From: Azoarcus sp.
Lineage (GTDB): Bacteria > Pseudomonadota > Gammaproteobacteria > Burkholderiales > Rhodocyclaceae
Assembly (NCBI GenBank): GCA_020725025.1
Contig: DYFV01000009.1
Span: 40,583-104,582 of the forward strand
Direction: 5' to 3'
DNA length: 64,000 nucleotides
A model generated the notes under the pieces. The model was not told where the DNA came from and did not search any database. It was given only the letters and a program-made list of their open reading frames with translations. Position 1 is the stretch's first letter; each line of letters opens with the position of its first letter. Positions 27,831 to 37,104 of this stretch are shown here, one piece after another. Made by a program: the position numbers and the translations under genes.

Positions 27831-28391
27831 TCAGCTCGCGCGGGCGCGGCGCAGGCCGGCGAGGCCGAGCAGGCCCAGTCCGGCGAGGAACAGCGAGCCG
27901 GGCTCGGGCACGTTCTGGATGCCGCGGGCCACGAGCTCGAAGGAGAAGAAGCCGTTCTCCGAATCGCCGCTCGCGAAGTTGGTCACTGCGACGGTGTAGA
28001 AGCCGCTGGTTGCCGCCGTGAAGATCGACTGGGGATCGCCGAACGGCCCCGGGTGCGGGATCTCGTCGTCGGCGAAATCGATGTAGCCGGCGTCGCCGCT
28101 GTCGAAGCTTCCCCCGAACTCGTCGGTGTCGGCGAACTCGCCCTGGAACAGCCAGAACGCCATGTCGTAGTTCGCATCGAGGCGCGAGCCGATGACGGTC
28201 ACTTCGGAGCCGGCGTTGGCGAAGAACCGGTAGTACTGGGCACCGACCGGATCCGACGCCGTGTTGGTGTCGGAGATCGTCCCGGTGACGGGCACTCCGT
28301 TGGAGAGGGTCGCGTTGTAGGTGATCGGTGCGGCGGCGGCCGCGCCGCTGACCAGGACCGTCGAGGCCGCGAGAGCGATACTGCGGAACAT
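27831..28391 (-). CDS. PEP-CTERM sorting domain protein
   Basis: 186-residue exported protein. It has a signal peptide (MFRSIALAASTVLVSGAAAA) and a mature Asp/Phe/Gly-rich domain resembling bacterial pre-peptidase-like beta folds. The C-terminal sorting tag is VPEPGS (from residue 161), a hydrophobic span and the Arg-rich tail RRARAS. Such tags are cleaved by exosortase (EpsH/XrtA), and the proteins go to the envelope or exopolysaccharide matrix; the genome should carry an exosortase locus. A start at 28391 is supported by GGGAG 11-15 bases upstream and by the sigma-54 promoter at 28446-28461; an in-frame start at 28526 would lie upstream of that promoter. Its function is unknown. Confidence 0.88.
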   Translation of the reverse strand: MFRSIALAASTVLVSGAAAAAPITYNATLSNGVPVTGTISDTNTASDPVGAQYYRFFANAGSEVTVIGSRLDANYDMAFWLFQGEFADTDEFGGSFDSGDAGYIDFADDEIPHPGPFGDPQSIFTAATSGFYTVAVTNFASGDSENGFFSFELVARGIQNVPEPGSLFLAGLGLLGLAGLRRARAS

Positions 28392-28445
28392 GATGGGAGT
28401 CTCCCTAACTGGTACAAGTGTTTCTATTTGTTGCACCGATGTGGA

Positions 28446-28461
28446 AGCAAGTACCGCACCA
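28446..28461 (-). promoter_or_regulatory. Sigma-54 promoter of the PEP-CTERM gene
   Basis: On the minus strand TGGTGCG-GTAC-TTGCT fits the sigma-54 consensus TGGCACG-N4-TTGCW, with GG at -24 and GC at -12 at the right spacing. It lies 55 bp upstream of the ATG. Immediately upstream are two small palindromes, ATACC-A-GGTAT and GGGTA-N6-TACCC, possible activator sites. PEP-CTERM genes are known to be sigma-54/PrsR-controlled in several species. Confidence 0.7.
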
Positions 28462-28561
28462 CCGGGTAGGCGAATACCCCATACCTGGTATAAACGATTT
28501 GCGCTCAATAACTTGCCGATCTGCACCGAAGGGTGCCTGCAAGGCCGCCGGACGGCAGTGT

Positions 28562-28598
28562 AAAAAAAGTCGACGCCCAGGCACGCCGACCGGCGCGC
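28562..28598 (-). terminator. Possible mgtE terminator
   Basis: On the minus strand an 8-bp stem (28581-28588 with 28591-28598, one G.U) is followed after 12 nt by a run of seven T (28568-28562). It lies just after the mgtE stop. The gap between stem and T-run is longer than usual. Confidence 0.4.
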
Positions 28599-28605
28599 TG
28601 CCGCC

Positions 28606-30048
28606 TCACAGCAGGAAGATCGTCGCCAGCCCGAGGAAGATGAAGAAGCCTCCCGAGTCGGTGAGCGCGGTGATCATCACCGAGCCGCCCATCGCCGGAT
28701 CGGCGCCCAGGCGTTCGCGCAGCATGGGGATGGCGACGCCCGCCGTAGCGGCGAGCAGGAGGTTGAGCGTCATCGCCGCGGTCATGACGATGCCGAGCGG
28801 CACGTTGTCGTAGAGCCACCAGGCGATCACGCCCAGCAGTCCGCCCCAAAGCAGGCCGTTCACCAGCGCCACGCCCAGCTCCTTCTTCATCAGGCGCTTC
28901 ATGGCGCTCTGCTCGACCTGGCCCATGGCGATCGCCCGCACGATCATGGTGGTCGTCTGGTTGCCCGAGTTGCCGCCGATGCCGGCGACGATGGGCATCA
29001 GCGCGGCGAGGGCGACCAGCTTCTCGATCGAGTCCTCGAAGGCGCCGATCACCCGCGAGGCGATGAAGGCGGTGACCAGGTTCACCGCCAGCCATGACCA
29101 GCGGTTCTTCACCGAGTCCCACACCGAGGCGAAGATGTCCTCCTCCTCGCGCAGACCGGCATGGCTGAGGATCTCGGCCTCGGATTCCTCGCGGATGAAG
29201 TCCACCACGTCGGCCACCGTGAGTCGGCCGATCACCCGGTGCTCGCCGTCGACCACCGGCGCCGAGATCAGGTCGTAGCGCTCGAAGGCCTGCGCCGCGT
29301 CGTCGGCGTCGTCGCCCGGCTCGAAGCTGATCACCGGCTCGGTGCGCATCACCTCGGCCACTTCCTTCTCGGGGTCGTTGATGAGCAGCGACTCCAGGGT
29401 CAGGATGCCTTTCAGGTGATCGTCGCGGTCGACCACGAAGAGCTTGTCGGTGTGGTCGGGCAGCTCCTCGAAGCGGCGCAGGTAACGCAGCACCACCTCC
29501 AGGGTCACGTCCTCGCGGACCGTGACCATGTCGAAGTCCATCAGGGCACCGACCGAGTCCTCGGGATAGGACATGGCCGCCCGCAGCTGCTCGCGGCCCT
29601 CGCTGTCCAGGGATTGGAAGACGTCCTGGATGACCTCGGGCGGCAGGTCGGGCGCCAGATCGGCGAGCTCGTCGGCGTCGAGGGACTCGGCCGCGGCCTT
29701 GAGCTCGTCCGGGTGCATCGTCTCGATGAGCGACTCGCGCACCGCGTCCGACACTTCCAGCAGGATCTCGCCGTCGCGCTCGGCCTTGACCAGGTCCCAC
29801 ACGAACAGGCGTTCGTCGTGAGGCAGCGCTTCCAGGATGTAGGCGATGTCGGCCGGATGCAGCCTGTCGAGGCGATTCTGCAGCTCGGCCACGTGCTGCT
29901 TGTGCACCAGGCCTTCGACCAGCTCGTGACGCGGCATCTCCTGGCGGTGGACGAGGTCCTCCACCACGCGATGGCGCGCGAGCAGCTCCTGCACTTCACG
30001 CAGGTGCTGCTGGACGTCGTCGGGGTGGTGTTCCTCTTGCTGCGTCAT
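28606..30048 (-). CDS. mgtE: MgtE magnesium transporter
   Basis: 480 residues from MTQQEEHHPDD. An N-terminal superhelical MgtE-N domain (about 50-150, HPADIAYILEALPHDER) is followed by two CBS domains (about 155-275) and a C-terminal five-helix channel with the ion-pathway segment MPIVAGIGGNSGNQTTTMIVRAIA. Cytoplasmic Mg2+ binding to the N and CBS domains closes the channel in characterised MgtE. A longer in-frame start at 30153 adds a non-conserved Arg-rich stretch and is not favoured. No riboswitch was recognised upstream. Confidence 0.93.
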   Translation of the reverse strand: MTQQEEHHPDDVQQHLREVQELLARHRVVEDLVHRQEMPRHELVEGLVHKQHVAELQNRLDRLHPADIAYILEALPHDERLFVWDLVKAERDGEILLEVSDAVRESLIETMHPDELKAAAESLDADELADLAPDLPPEVIQDVFQSLDSEGREQLRAAMSYPEDSVGALMDFDMVTVREDVTLEVVLRYLRRFEELPDHTDKLFVVDRDDHLKGILTLESLLINDPEKEVAEVMRTEPVISFEPGDDADDAAQAFERYDLISAPVVDGEHRVIGRLTVADVVDFIREESEAEILSHAGLREEEDIFASVWDSVKNRWSWLAVNLVTAFIASRVIGAFEDSIEKLVALAALMPIVAGIGGNSGNQTTTMIVRAIAMGQVEQSAMKRLMKKELGVALVNGLLWGGLLGVIAWWLYDNVPLGIVMTAAMTLNLLLAATAGVAIPMLRERLGADPAMGGSVMITALTDSGGFFIFLGLATIFLL

Positions 30049-30165
30049 CGGCACTCGCGAGGCTGGAGAGGTCGGGCACGAGGCGCGAATTCTACGGGCT
30101 TCGCCCGCGCGGTGCGACCCCGGAGTGTGACGAAAGGCCGCCGTGCGCGGCATTCGGCCCGGCGT

Positions 30166-30858
30166 CTATGGCACCGTCGAATGGATCATGCGCGAGCGGA
30201 TCCGTTCGGCATGGGCCGCGAGCCGCGGAGTGAAGCGCTTTTCGTAGCGGCGCGGGTTGGGCAGCATCACCGCCAGCCGGGCGGCCTCCGCCGGGCCCAG
30301 GCGGCTCGCCGAGAGCTGGTAGTAGCGCTGGGCGGCCGCCTCGCAGCCGAAGACGCCCTCGCCCCACTCGGCGACGTTGAGGTACACCTCCAGGATGCGG
30401 CGCTTGCTCCATACCGCCTCGATCATCACCGTGATGACCGCCTCCTGGGCCTTGCGGAAATAGCTGCGCGAGGGCGACAGGAAGAGATTCTTGGCGAGCT
30501 GCTGGCTGATGGTGGAGCCGCCCGCAACCGCCTTGCCCTTCTTCTGGTTCTTCTCCATCGCCCGCTGGATGCCCTCCCAGTCGAAGCCGTCATGATCGAT
30601 GAAGCGGTCGTCCTCGGCGGCAATGACCGCGCGCTTGAGGTGGACCGAGATCTGTTCGTAGGGGACCCATTTGTGGCGCAGGCTCGCTTTCGGGCGCTTC
30701 TCCTGCAGCTCGTCCAGGCGCAGGCGCATGAAGCTGGTGGAGGAGGGGTTGACCTGGCTCCACCACACCACGCGCGCGAAGATCCACCCCTGCCACAGGA
30801 CGACGAGCGCCGCCAGCAGGGCGAGCGCGCGCCAGAACCAGCGTACGGCCGGCTTCAT
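30166..30858 (-). CDS. mtgA: Monofunctional peptidoglycan glycosyltransferase
   Basis: 230 residues: one N-terminal membrane anchor (about 8-28, [18 protein letters not shown]) and a GT51 domain. The catalytic Glu lies in [15 protein letters not shown], and [15 protein letters not shown] and [19 protein letters not shown] are standard GT51 motifs. It polymerises lipid II into glycan strands and lacks a transpeptidase domain. The ATG overlaps the aroE stop by 4 bp, and it ends the yqiA-rarD-RNB-tonB-aroE-mtgA run. Confidence 0.95.
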   Translation of the reverse strand: MKPAVRWFWRALALLAALVVLWQGWIFARVVWWSQVNPSSTSFMRLRLDELQEKRPKASLRHKWVPYEQISVHLKRAVIAAEDDRFIDHDGFDWEGIQRAMEKNQKKGKAVAGGSTISQQLAKNLFLSPSRSYFRKAQEAVITVMIEAVWSKRRILEVYLNVAEWGEGVFGCEAAAQRYYQLSASRLGPAEAARLAVMLPNPRRYEKRFTPRLAAHAERIRSRMIHSTVP

Positions 30859-31688
30859 CGCGCTGCGAGGTCGCGACGCAGCTCGGCCAGGACCGGCGCG
30901 GTGTCGGGGCGTACGCCGCGCCACAGCAGGAAGCTCTCCGCGGCCTGCTCCACCAGCATGCCGAGTCCATCGGCACGGCGCTCGGCGCCGTCGGCACGGG
31001 CGGCGGCGAGGAAGGGCGTCTCGCCGCGGCCGTACATCATGTCGTAGGCCAGCGCGCCGGGCGCGTAGAGCCCCGGCGGCAGCGCCGGGGCGGCATCGGC
31101 AAGGCTCGCTGCCGTGGCGTTGACGACCACGTCGAAGCTGCGGCCGGCGAGCTCGGGGAAGCCGCACCCATCTAGCGCGGCCGTACCCGCCTCGGCGCGG
31201 AATGCGTCGGCCAGCGCGAGTGCCTTGGCTGCGGTGCGATTGGCGATGGTCAGGGCCGCCGGCCGCTCGGCCAGCAGCGGCAGCACCGCGCCGCGGGCCG
31301 CCCCGCCCGCGCCAAGCAGCAGGATGCGCCGGCCGGCGAGCGGGCAGCCGAGGTTGTGGGTGAGGTCGCGCACCAGCCCGGCGCCGTCGGTGTTGTCGCC
31401 GAAGATCCCCTCGGAGTCGAAGGCGAGGGTGTTCACCGCGCCGGCCGCCTGGGCTCGCGCCGAGCGCCGCTCGGCGAGTGCGAAGGCCTCGAGCTTGAAG
31501 GGCACAGTCACGTTCATGCCCCGCCCGCCTTCGGCGCGGAAGGCCGCCACCGTTGCCGCGAAACCGTCGAGCGGCGCGAGGACCCGCTCGTAGCCGAGCG
31601 CCTGCCCGGTCTGGCGGGCGAAGGCGGCGTGGATCTGCGGCGATTTGCTGTGGGCGACGGGATTGCCGACGACGGCGTAGCGGTCCAT
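30855..31688 (-). CDS. aroE: Shikimate dehydrogenase
   Basis: 277 residues. It reduces 3-dehydroshikimate with NADPH. Substrate-binding AHSKSP and catalytic Lys in NVTVPFK are present, then [13 protein letters not shown], the nucleotide motif [16 protein letters not shown] and the NADPH-selecting NRT. The start is either the ATG at 31688 or a GTG at 31694 that overlaps the tonB stop. It is coupled to tonB and to mtgA (4-bp overlap). Confidence 0.95.
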   Translation of the reverse strand: MDRYAVVGNPVAHSKSPQIHAAFARQTGQALGYERVLAPLDGFAATVAAFRAEGGRGMNVTVPFKLEAFALAERRSARAQAAGAVNTLAFDSEGIFGDNTDGAGLVRDLTHNLGCPLAGRRILLLGAGGAARGAVLPLLAERPAALTIANRTAAKALALADAFRAEAGTAALDGCGFPELAGRSFDVVVNATAASLADAAPALPPGLYAPGALAYDMMYGRGETPFLAAARADGAERRADGLGMLVEQAAESFLLWRGVRPDTAPVLAELRRDLAAR

Positions 31689-31690
31689 GG

Positions 31691-32602
31691 TCACTCGGTT
31701 CTCAGCCTGTCGGCGTTGGTGAAGGTCCAGGTGCGGGTGATCTCGAGGATGTCGGTGTCGCGCCTGATGTCGGGCGGGAAGGCTGCGAAGGGGGCGGCCA
31801 GCTTCACGATGCGCATCGCCGCGTCGTCGAGCACCTGCTGCCCCGAGGAGCGCTGGATCTCCACCCGCTCCACCGAGCCGTCGGCGCGGATCACCACCGA
31901 CATGAGGAGGCTGCCGTACAGCCGTCCGCGGGCGCTGTCCGGGTAGTTGAGCGTGCCGACGCGCTCGATCTTCTGGCGCCAGTCCTCGACGTACTGCGCG
32001 AAGCGGTACTCCTTGGTGCGGGCGCCGATGAAGCGTTTGCGCGGCCGCTTGGCGTACTCGTCGAGCTGGCGGTCGATCTGCGCCTCCATGCGCGCGATGG
32101 CGGCCACGCTGTCGAGCAGGTCGAGGCCGGAGGCCGGTTTCCGGGGCGCTTCCTCGGCCGGCTGCGGCGGCGCGGTGCTCACCCGGGCTTCGGCCTTGGG
32201 CCGGGTCAGGACCTCTTGGCGCGGCGCCGTCCGGTTCTCGCGGCGCGAACGGGTATCGACCAGGGCGTCGCCCTCGCGGGTCGCTTCCTGGGGCGGCAGC
32301 GGCGACTTCGGCCTGTGCTCCTTCTCGCTCGTGCCGCCGCCGTCGAGGTTGGCCTGCGCCAGCGCTTCCGCCTTCTCCGGTGCCCGCTCGTGGCGGGCGT
32401 TTACCAGCACTACCTCGAGGCCGCGGTCGCGCACCGGCGGCTTGGTGTCGGGCAACGCGAAGCGGGTGGACAGCAGCGCCGCGTGCAGGCCGAGCGAGAT
32501 CGCGAACGCGATCGCCAGCCGCGGGCTCAGCTTGGGCCCGTCGGCCGCGTCGCGTGGCGGGCGGCTCGCTGCGTCCAGTGCTGCGGGTTGGTCCGGCCCC
32601 AT
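31691..32602 (-). CDS. TonB-family energy transducer
   Basis: 303 residues. A cytoplasmic start is followed by one membrane helix (about 30-46, [17 protein letters not shown] with the conserved Ser-His), a Pro/Arg/Glu-rich periplasmic spacer and a C-terminal TonB domain (about 210-300) containing [20 protein letters not shown], the YP-box region. TonB proteins energise outer-membrane transporters through ExbB-ExbD, which are not nearby. Its location before aroE-mtgA is the conserved betaproteobacterial context for this housekeeping TonB-like protein; its receptor is unknown. Start chosen at MGPDQP; longer readings overlap the RNB gene. Confidence 0.85.
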   Translation of the reverse strand: MGPDQPAALDAASRPPRDAADGPKLSPRLAIAFAISLGLHAALLSTRFALPDTKPPVRDRGLEVVLVNARHERAPEKAEALAQANLDGGGTSEKEHRPKSPLPPQEATREGDALVDTRSRRENRTAPRQEVLTRPKAEARVSTAPPQPAEEAPRKPASGLDLLDSVAAIARMEAQIDRQLDEYAKRPRKRFIGARTKEYRFAQYVEDWRQKIERVGTLNYPDSARGRLYGSLLMSVVIRADGSVERVEIQRSSGQQVLDDAAMRIVKLAAPFAAFPPDIRRDTDILEITRTWTFTNADRLRTE

Positions 32603-32612
32603 GGCTGCCTGT

Positions 32613-34520
32613 CTATGAGCTCTCGTAAAGGGGATCCGCAAGCTCCTCGGGATCCGGCTCGGCGAGGATCTCGACGAAGCGGGCATGCACGTCCACATCG
32701 ATGAGATCGCTGCTCTCGATCGTGAGCCGGACCCGGCTGCCCGGCAGCTGCAGCGGCATCGAGGGTACCTTCATCACCAGGGGAATCGCCTGCAGGCGCA
32801 CCACGTTCTCGCGCAGCACCTTCGCTTCCACGCTCTCGGGGCGATTCTGGCGCAGCCACCGCAGGCACCAGTAGCGCTCCATCTGGCGCTGGAACTCGGC
32901 GTAGGCGGCGTAGGTGAGCTCGAAATCCCGCAGCGCCGCCATGAGGTCGGGCGACTTGGGGGCGAAGGCGGGCTCGGTCTCCCGGAGCACCGACACGATC
33001 TGCCACTGGTTCACCAGGTCCACGTAGCGGCGCAGCGGCGAGCTCGACCAGGCGTAGCAGTCCACGCCCAGCGCGTCGTGGGGCGCTGCCACGGTGGTCA
33101 TGCGTACCTTGCCGCCGCTCTGGGCGCGATACAGGCCCGGAATGCCGGCCTCGTCGAGAAGCTTTCCCCAGGTGGAGTTGGCGAGGATCATCAGCTCGGC
33201 CACCAGCTTGTCGAGCGGCGAGCCGCGCCGGCGGGGCGTGATGGTGATGTAGCCCGGACCGTCGCTGGTCTCGGTCTCCCAGTCCACGTAGAAGTTGTGG
33301 TCCACCAGGTTCTGGTTGGCGGCGGCCTTGCCGCGCCCGGCTTCGAGCACGGTGGCGAGGTCCCACAGGACGGTGAGCTCGCGCTTCCACTGGAAGTCCG
33401 GGCCGCCGTGCTCGAGGGTCTCCTCGTTGAAGAGCGGCTCGATGTCGTGGTGGCGCAGGTTGGCGACGATGGGCACGCGCTCGACGCGGGACTCGTGGCC
33501 CATGATGGCGAGCGCCGCGGTCACGTCCAGGTAGAGCGACACCGCCGGGCATTCGCGTCCCTCGGCGAGCGTAAACGTCTCGACCACCTCGTCCGGCAGC
33601 ATGGTGATCTTGTTGCCCGGCATGTAGACGGTGGAAAGCCGCCGCCGGGCGATCGCGTCCAGGGAGGAGCCGCGGGCGAAGCCCAGCGCCGGCGCGGCGA
33701 TGTGGATGCCGATGCGCCAACCGCCGCCTTCGCGCGGGGTTACGGAGAAGGCGTCGTCGATCTCCGTGGTGGTGGCGTCGTCGATGGAGAAGGCCGTCAC
33801 GTCGGCCCGCGGCAGCTCGGCCGGCACCGCCGGCCCCTCGAAGGGCGGGAAGGCCACGCCTTCCTGGAAGTATTCGAACAGGAAGCGCTGGAAGTGGTAG
33901 TCGTAGCTCGAATCGAGCGCGCCGCACTTGAGCAGCAGGCGCGGCACCGACAGTCCCGCGTCCACCGCGGCCGCCTCCAGCGCCTTGGTCTCGATGCGGT
34001 TGCGGTCCGGGCGGTAGAGGAGCTGCGGCAGCATGCCGGCGAGCTCGGGCGGGAGCCGCCCGGCCACCAGCTCCGCGCGCATGCGCTCGATGGCCTCGGC
34101 CTGCTGGCGCTTCTTCTCCAGGCCGGCGAGCGCCGCCTGCAGGATCTCCGGCGGCGCCTTGCGGAAGCGTCCGCGGCCCTTGCGGTGGAAATAGATCGGG
34201 GACGAATGCAGGCGCAGCAGCAGGCTGGCCGACTCCACTGCGGTCGGGCTGCGGCCGTAGTACTCGGCGGCGAACTCCGGAAAGGCGAATTCCTCGTCGC
34301 CGCACACTTCCCACAGGAAGCCGGTATCGAGCTCCTCGGCGGCGGCCTCGGCGCGCTCCAGGAGCTCGCCGGGCCCGGGCGCGGTGAAGCGCAGGAGCAC
34401 GTGGCTCGCCTTGAGCTTCACCCGCTTGCCGTGGGAGGTCTCGACCTGCAGGGACGAATCGTTATCAGCGAGGACGGTCCCGGCCTTGAAGGCCCCATCC
34501 TCTTCGAACAGCACGAACAT
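32613..34520 (-). CDS. RNB-domain exoribonuclease (RNase II-like)
   Basis: 635 residues. The RNB catalytic motif DDATTTEIDDAFSV lies at about 244-257 with its cluster of metal-binding Asp residues, and SSSPLRRYVDLVNQWQ is the second conserved RNB block. The N-terminus is a small beta-barrel-like domain in place of the usual paired cold-shock domains, and the C-terminus carries a short S1-like segment. It degrades RNA 3'-5'. It differs from canonical RNase II and R and belongs to the shorter betaproteobacterial VacB-like group next to tonB-aroE. Confidence 0.88.
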   Translation of the reverse strand: MFVLFEEDGAFKAGTVLADNDSSLQVETSHGKRVKLKASHVLLRFTAPGPGELLERAEAAAEELDTGFLWEVCGDEEFAFPEFAAEYYGRSPTAVESASLLLRLHSSPIYFHRKGRGRFRKAPPEILQAALAGLEKKRQQAEAIERMRAELVAGRLPPELAGMLPQLLYRPDRNRIETKALEAAAVDAGLSVPRLLLKCGALDSSYDYHFQRFLFEYFQEGVAFPPFEGPAVPAELPRADVTAFSIDDATTTEIDDAFSVTPREGGGWRIGIHIAAPALGFARGSSLDAIARRRLSTVYMPGNKITMLPDEVVETFTLAEGRECPAVSLYLDVTAALAIMGHESRVERVPIVANLRHHDIEPLFNEETLEHGGPDFQWKRELTVLWDLATVLEAGRGKAAANQNLVDHNFYVDWETETSDGPGYITITPRRRGSPLDKLVAELMILANSTWGKLLDEAGIPGLYRAQSGGKVRMTTVAAPHDALGVDCYAWSSSPLRRYVDLVNQWQIVSVLRETEPAFAPKSPDLMAALRDFELTYAAYAEFQRQMERYWCLRWLRQNRPESVEAKVLRENVVRLQAIPLVMKVPSMPLQLPGSRVRLTIESSDLIDVDVHARFVEILAEPDPEELADPLYESS

Positions 34521-34574
34521 CGGGTACCGCCATCGGAATTCAAGCCCGACAGTTTAACTCACGTCGGAGCGGGT

Positions 34575-35501
34575 TCACCTTGCAGCAGGTTCGCGCCGCG
34601 CCGCGCGGAGCATGTCTGCGGAATAGAGGGCGAGCGCGCTCCAGATGAAGGCGAAGCCTACCAGCTGCGCCACGCCGAAAGGTTCTCCGAAGGCAAACAC
34701 GGCCAGCAGGAAGTTGAGGCTGGGGGCGAGATACTGCAGAAAGGCGATGGTGGACAGCGGCAGCCGCTGCGCGCCCACGGCGAAGAGCATGAGCGGCACC
34801 GCCGTGAGCACCCCCGCGAGCGGCAGCAGCGCGCTGGTGAGGGTGTCGCGCCCGAAGTGCAGCGCCTCGCCCGCGCCCAGCCAGGCGAGCCAGGCCAGGG
34901 CGAGCGGTGCGGTCACCAGGGTCTCGACGAAGAGGCCGTTGAGGGCGTCCACCGGCGCGCGCTTGCGCAGCAGTCCGTAGAAACCGAACGTGAGCGCCAG
35001 GAAGAGTGCGATCCACGGCAGGCTCCCCACCTGCCACACCCGCCAGGCGACGCCCACCGAGGCCAGCACCACCGCCGCCTGCTGTGCCGGGCGCAGCCGT
35101 TCGCCCAGGAAGAGGCGCGCGAGCAGGATGCTCACCAGGGGATTGATGAAGTAGCCGAGGCTCGCCTCGAGCAGCCGGTCCACCGAGATCGCCCAGACGA
35201 AGACGAGCCAGTTGCTGCCCGTGAGCATGGCCGTCACGCACAGCAGGCCCAGCAGGCGCGGCTGGTCGCGCAAGCGCCGCAGCCCGTCGAAGCCGCGCCA
35301 GAAGGCGAGCAGCCCTCCGAGGAAGACGAGCGACCACAGGATGCGGTGGGCCACGATCTCGGTGGGCGGCACGCTGCCCACCGCCTTGAAGTAGAGCGGC
35401 GCGAGGCCCCATATGGTGAATGCGCAGAGGGCAGCGGCCACGCCCTGGCGGCGCGCGCGGAGGTCCGCCGGGGCGGACAGGGCGGCGGGAACGCTGCTCA
35501 T
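34575..35501 (-). CDS. rarD: RarD family EamA transporter
   Basis: 308-residue protein with about ten hydrophobic helices in two EamA repeats. The motifs GVAAALCAFTIWGLAPLYFK, EIVAHRILWSLVF and FLQYLAPSLNFLLAVFAFGE are typical of RarD. Members of the drug/metabolite superfamily export small molecules; RarD was named for chloramphenicol sensitivity but its natural substrate is unknown. Its start overlaps the yqiA stop by 4 bp. Confidence 0.92.
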   Translation of the reverse strand: MSSVPAALSAPADLRARRQGVAAALCAFTIWGLAPLYFKAVGSVPPTEIVAHRILWSLVFLGGLLAFWRGFDGLRRLRDQPRLLGLLCVTAMLTGSNWLVFVWAISVDRLLEASLGYFINPLVSILLARLFLGERLRPAQQAAVVLASVGVAWRVWQVGSLPWIALFLALTFGFYGLLRKRAPVDALNGLFVETLVTAPLALAWLAWLGAGEALHFGRDTLTSALLPLAGVLTAVPLMLFAVGAQRLPLSTIAFLQYLAPSLNFLLAVFAFGEPFGVAQLVGFAFIWSALALYSADMLRAARREPAAR

Positions 35502-36085
35502 TTCCCGACGAGTCCCGCGAAGGCCAGCACCTCGTCGAGGTAATCGTTCCAGCGCGAGAAGCCGTGGTCGCCGCCTTCCAGCACGGTCTGGCGCGCGCCG
35601 GCGTACTTCGCCACCGCGTCACGGTAGTCGAGCACCTCGTCGCCGGTCTCCACCAGCAGCCAGTAGCGCTCGGGCCGGGTGATGGCGGGCACGTCGAGGG
35701 TGCGCAGCTCGGCGATGTGGGCCTTGGTGAAGTCGAAGGTCTCGCCGGTGTAGAGGTTGGTCTGAGGGCCGATGTAGGCCTCCAGCGAAAGCGGAGCGAT
35801 CACCGCGGGATTGACCAGCACCGCGGCCAGGCCGTGCCGTTCGGCGAGCCAGGTGGCGTAGTAGCCGCCCAGCGAGCTGCCGACCAGCGTGGGCGGACGT
35901 TCGGGCCGGGTGGCGCGGCAACGGGCGATCTCGTCCTCGACGAGCGCGATGGCCGCGCGTGGGGAAACCGGCAGCTGCTCGCACCAGAACGCCGCGCCCA
36001 GGCCCTTGTCGAGCATGTGGCGGCGCAGCGCCTGGGCCTTGATCGAGGCGGGCGCGGAGCGGAAGCCGTGCAGGTAGATGATCAT
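35498..36085 (-). CDS. yqiA: YqiA/YcfP-type alpha/beta hydrolase
   Basis: 195 residues. IIYLHGFRSAP gives the oxyanion strand, the nucleophile elbow is GSSLGGYYA, the acid is in LLVETGDEVLDY and the His in GGDHGFSRWNDY. YqiA in E. coli is a short-chain and palmitoyl-CoA esterase; the physiological substrate is unclear. It is first in the run yqiA-rarD-RNB-tonB-aroE-mtgA. Confidence 0.92.
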   Translation of the reverse strand: MIIYLHGFRSAPASIKAQALRRHMLDKGLGAAFWCEQLPVSPRAAIALVEDEIARCRATRPERPPTLVGSSLGGYYATWLAERHGLAAVLVNPAVIAPLSLEAYIGPQTNLYTGETFDFTKAHIAELRTLDVPAITRPERYWLLVETGDEVLDYRDAVAKYAGARQTVLEGGDHGFSRWNDYLDEVLAFAGLVGK

Positions 36086-36201
36086 GTCGGTACGCGAGGG
36101 GTGACGCGAATCGGGCAGTTTAGACCCGGTCCGGCGCGGGCGGCCCGGTACGCTTCACGGCGGAAGCTCCATGCCAGCGGTCGGCCGCAGCTACACCTCT
36201 C

Positions 36202-36456
36202 TCACGGCCGCGTGGCCGCCTCCAGGCGCTCCAGCCAGACGAGCGCGTGGACGCGATCGGTCCCGCACATCTCCTCGGACGGCTGCAGCCCGCTGCAGCA
36301 CCCCGGACGCCCGGGGCGGCCGAAGATCGCACAGCGCAGGTCCTCCGTGAGCTGGGGGCAGGGGAGACCGGCGGGCTTGCCGTCGGGCAGACCGGGGATG
36401 GGGCTGGAGATGGACGGCGCGATGCAGCAGGCGGCGCAGCCCGGGCGGCACTCCAT
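36202..36456 (-). CDS. YkgJ family cysteine-cluster protein
   Basis: 84 residues with an early CRPGCAACC cluster and later Cys in PCPQL, RCAIF, GCCSG and EEMCG. This spacing defines the YkgJ (Fe-S or zinc cluster) family; the function is unknown. It follows the DUF2478 gene by 5 bp, so the two are likely translated from one mRNA. Confidence 0.88.
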   Translation of the reverse strand: MECRPGCAACCIAPSISSPIPGLPDGKPAGLPCPQLTEDLRCAIFGRPGRPGCCSGLQPSEEMCGTDRVHALVWLERLEAATRP

Positions 36457-36461
36457 CCCGG

Positions 36462-36986
36462 TCAGGCGCGGGCGAGCCCCGCCCACCAGGCGAGCACACT
36501 TTCCAGCGTCGGCTCGAGCAGCGCGCCGTCGCCCCCCGTGAATTCCCGCCACTCGGGGAGGAAGCGTCCGCCCACTGCGGTGAGAAGCGGCACTCCGGCG
36601 AGCGCCACCATGCCCATCTCGTCGCGCAGGCCGGAGCCGGCCGCCTCCTGGGCGCCGAACTTGTTGATCATGATGAGCTCGGCGCCGCCGTCGAGGGCGG
36701 CGCGCACCGCCATCGCCGCGTGGGCGAGGGAGTTCGGGTCGAGCCGGCAGGCCTCCGAGCCGCTGCCGAGATCCTGGGACAGGGCGAAGCGCTCGCCGCT
36801 CGCGAGATCCTCCAGCTCCATCGCGCAGGGGTCGTTCACCGCGGTCTCGATGTCGTGCTGCAGCACCCCGCCGAGCTTCACGCCCTGGCCGGCGAGCGCA
36901 CGTGCGGCCTTGACCATCAGCGCCTCGACGTTGTCGGTGGGGGCATAGACGATGGCGGCGATGGGCAGGGACGAATCGGTCGGCAT
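36462..36986 (-). CDS. DUF2478 family protein
   Basis: 174 residues. [16 protein letters not shown] is the N-terminal signature, GVLQHDIE follows, and [21 protein letters not shown] is the conserved core; the fold is predicted to be NTPase-like but a clear Walker A is missing. Members often sit near molybdate or molybdopterin genes, which are not in this window. Function unknown. It is paired with the YkgJ-family gene and lies 118 bp after the helicase stop. Confidence 0.82.
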   Translation of the reverse strand: MPTDSSLPIAAIVYAPTDNVEALMVKAARALAGQGVKLGGVLQHDIETAVNDPCAMELEDLASGERFALSQDLGSGSEACRLDPNSLAHAAMAVRAALDGGAELIMINKFGAQEAAGSGLRDEMGMVALAGVPLLTAVGGRFLPEWREFTGGDGALLEPTLESVLAWWAGLARA

Positions 36987-37104
36987 GGCTGCGGGCTGGC
37001 GTGAACGGCGATGGCGGATTGTCGCACCGCGTACGGCCGGGGGCCAGGATCCAGATCAAGAAAGCCGAACGACGGGCGCGCCGGCATCCTCTCGTCCAGG
37101 GCGG

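Noticed and set aside
27831..28526. Longer PEP-CTERM protein starting at 28526
   Set aside because: The extra N-terminus spans the sigma-54 promoter and precedes a good signal peptide start at 28391.
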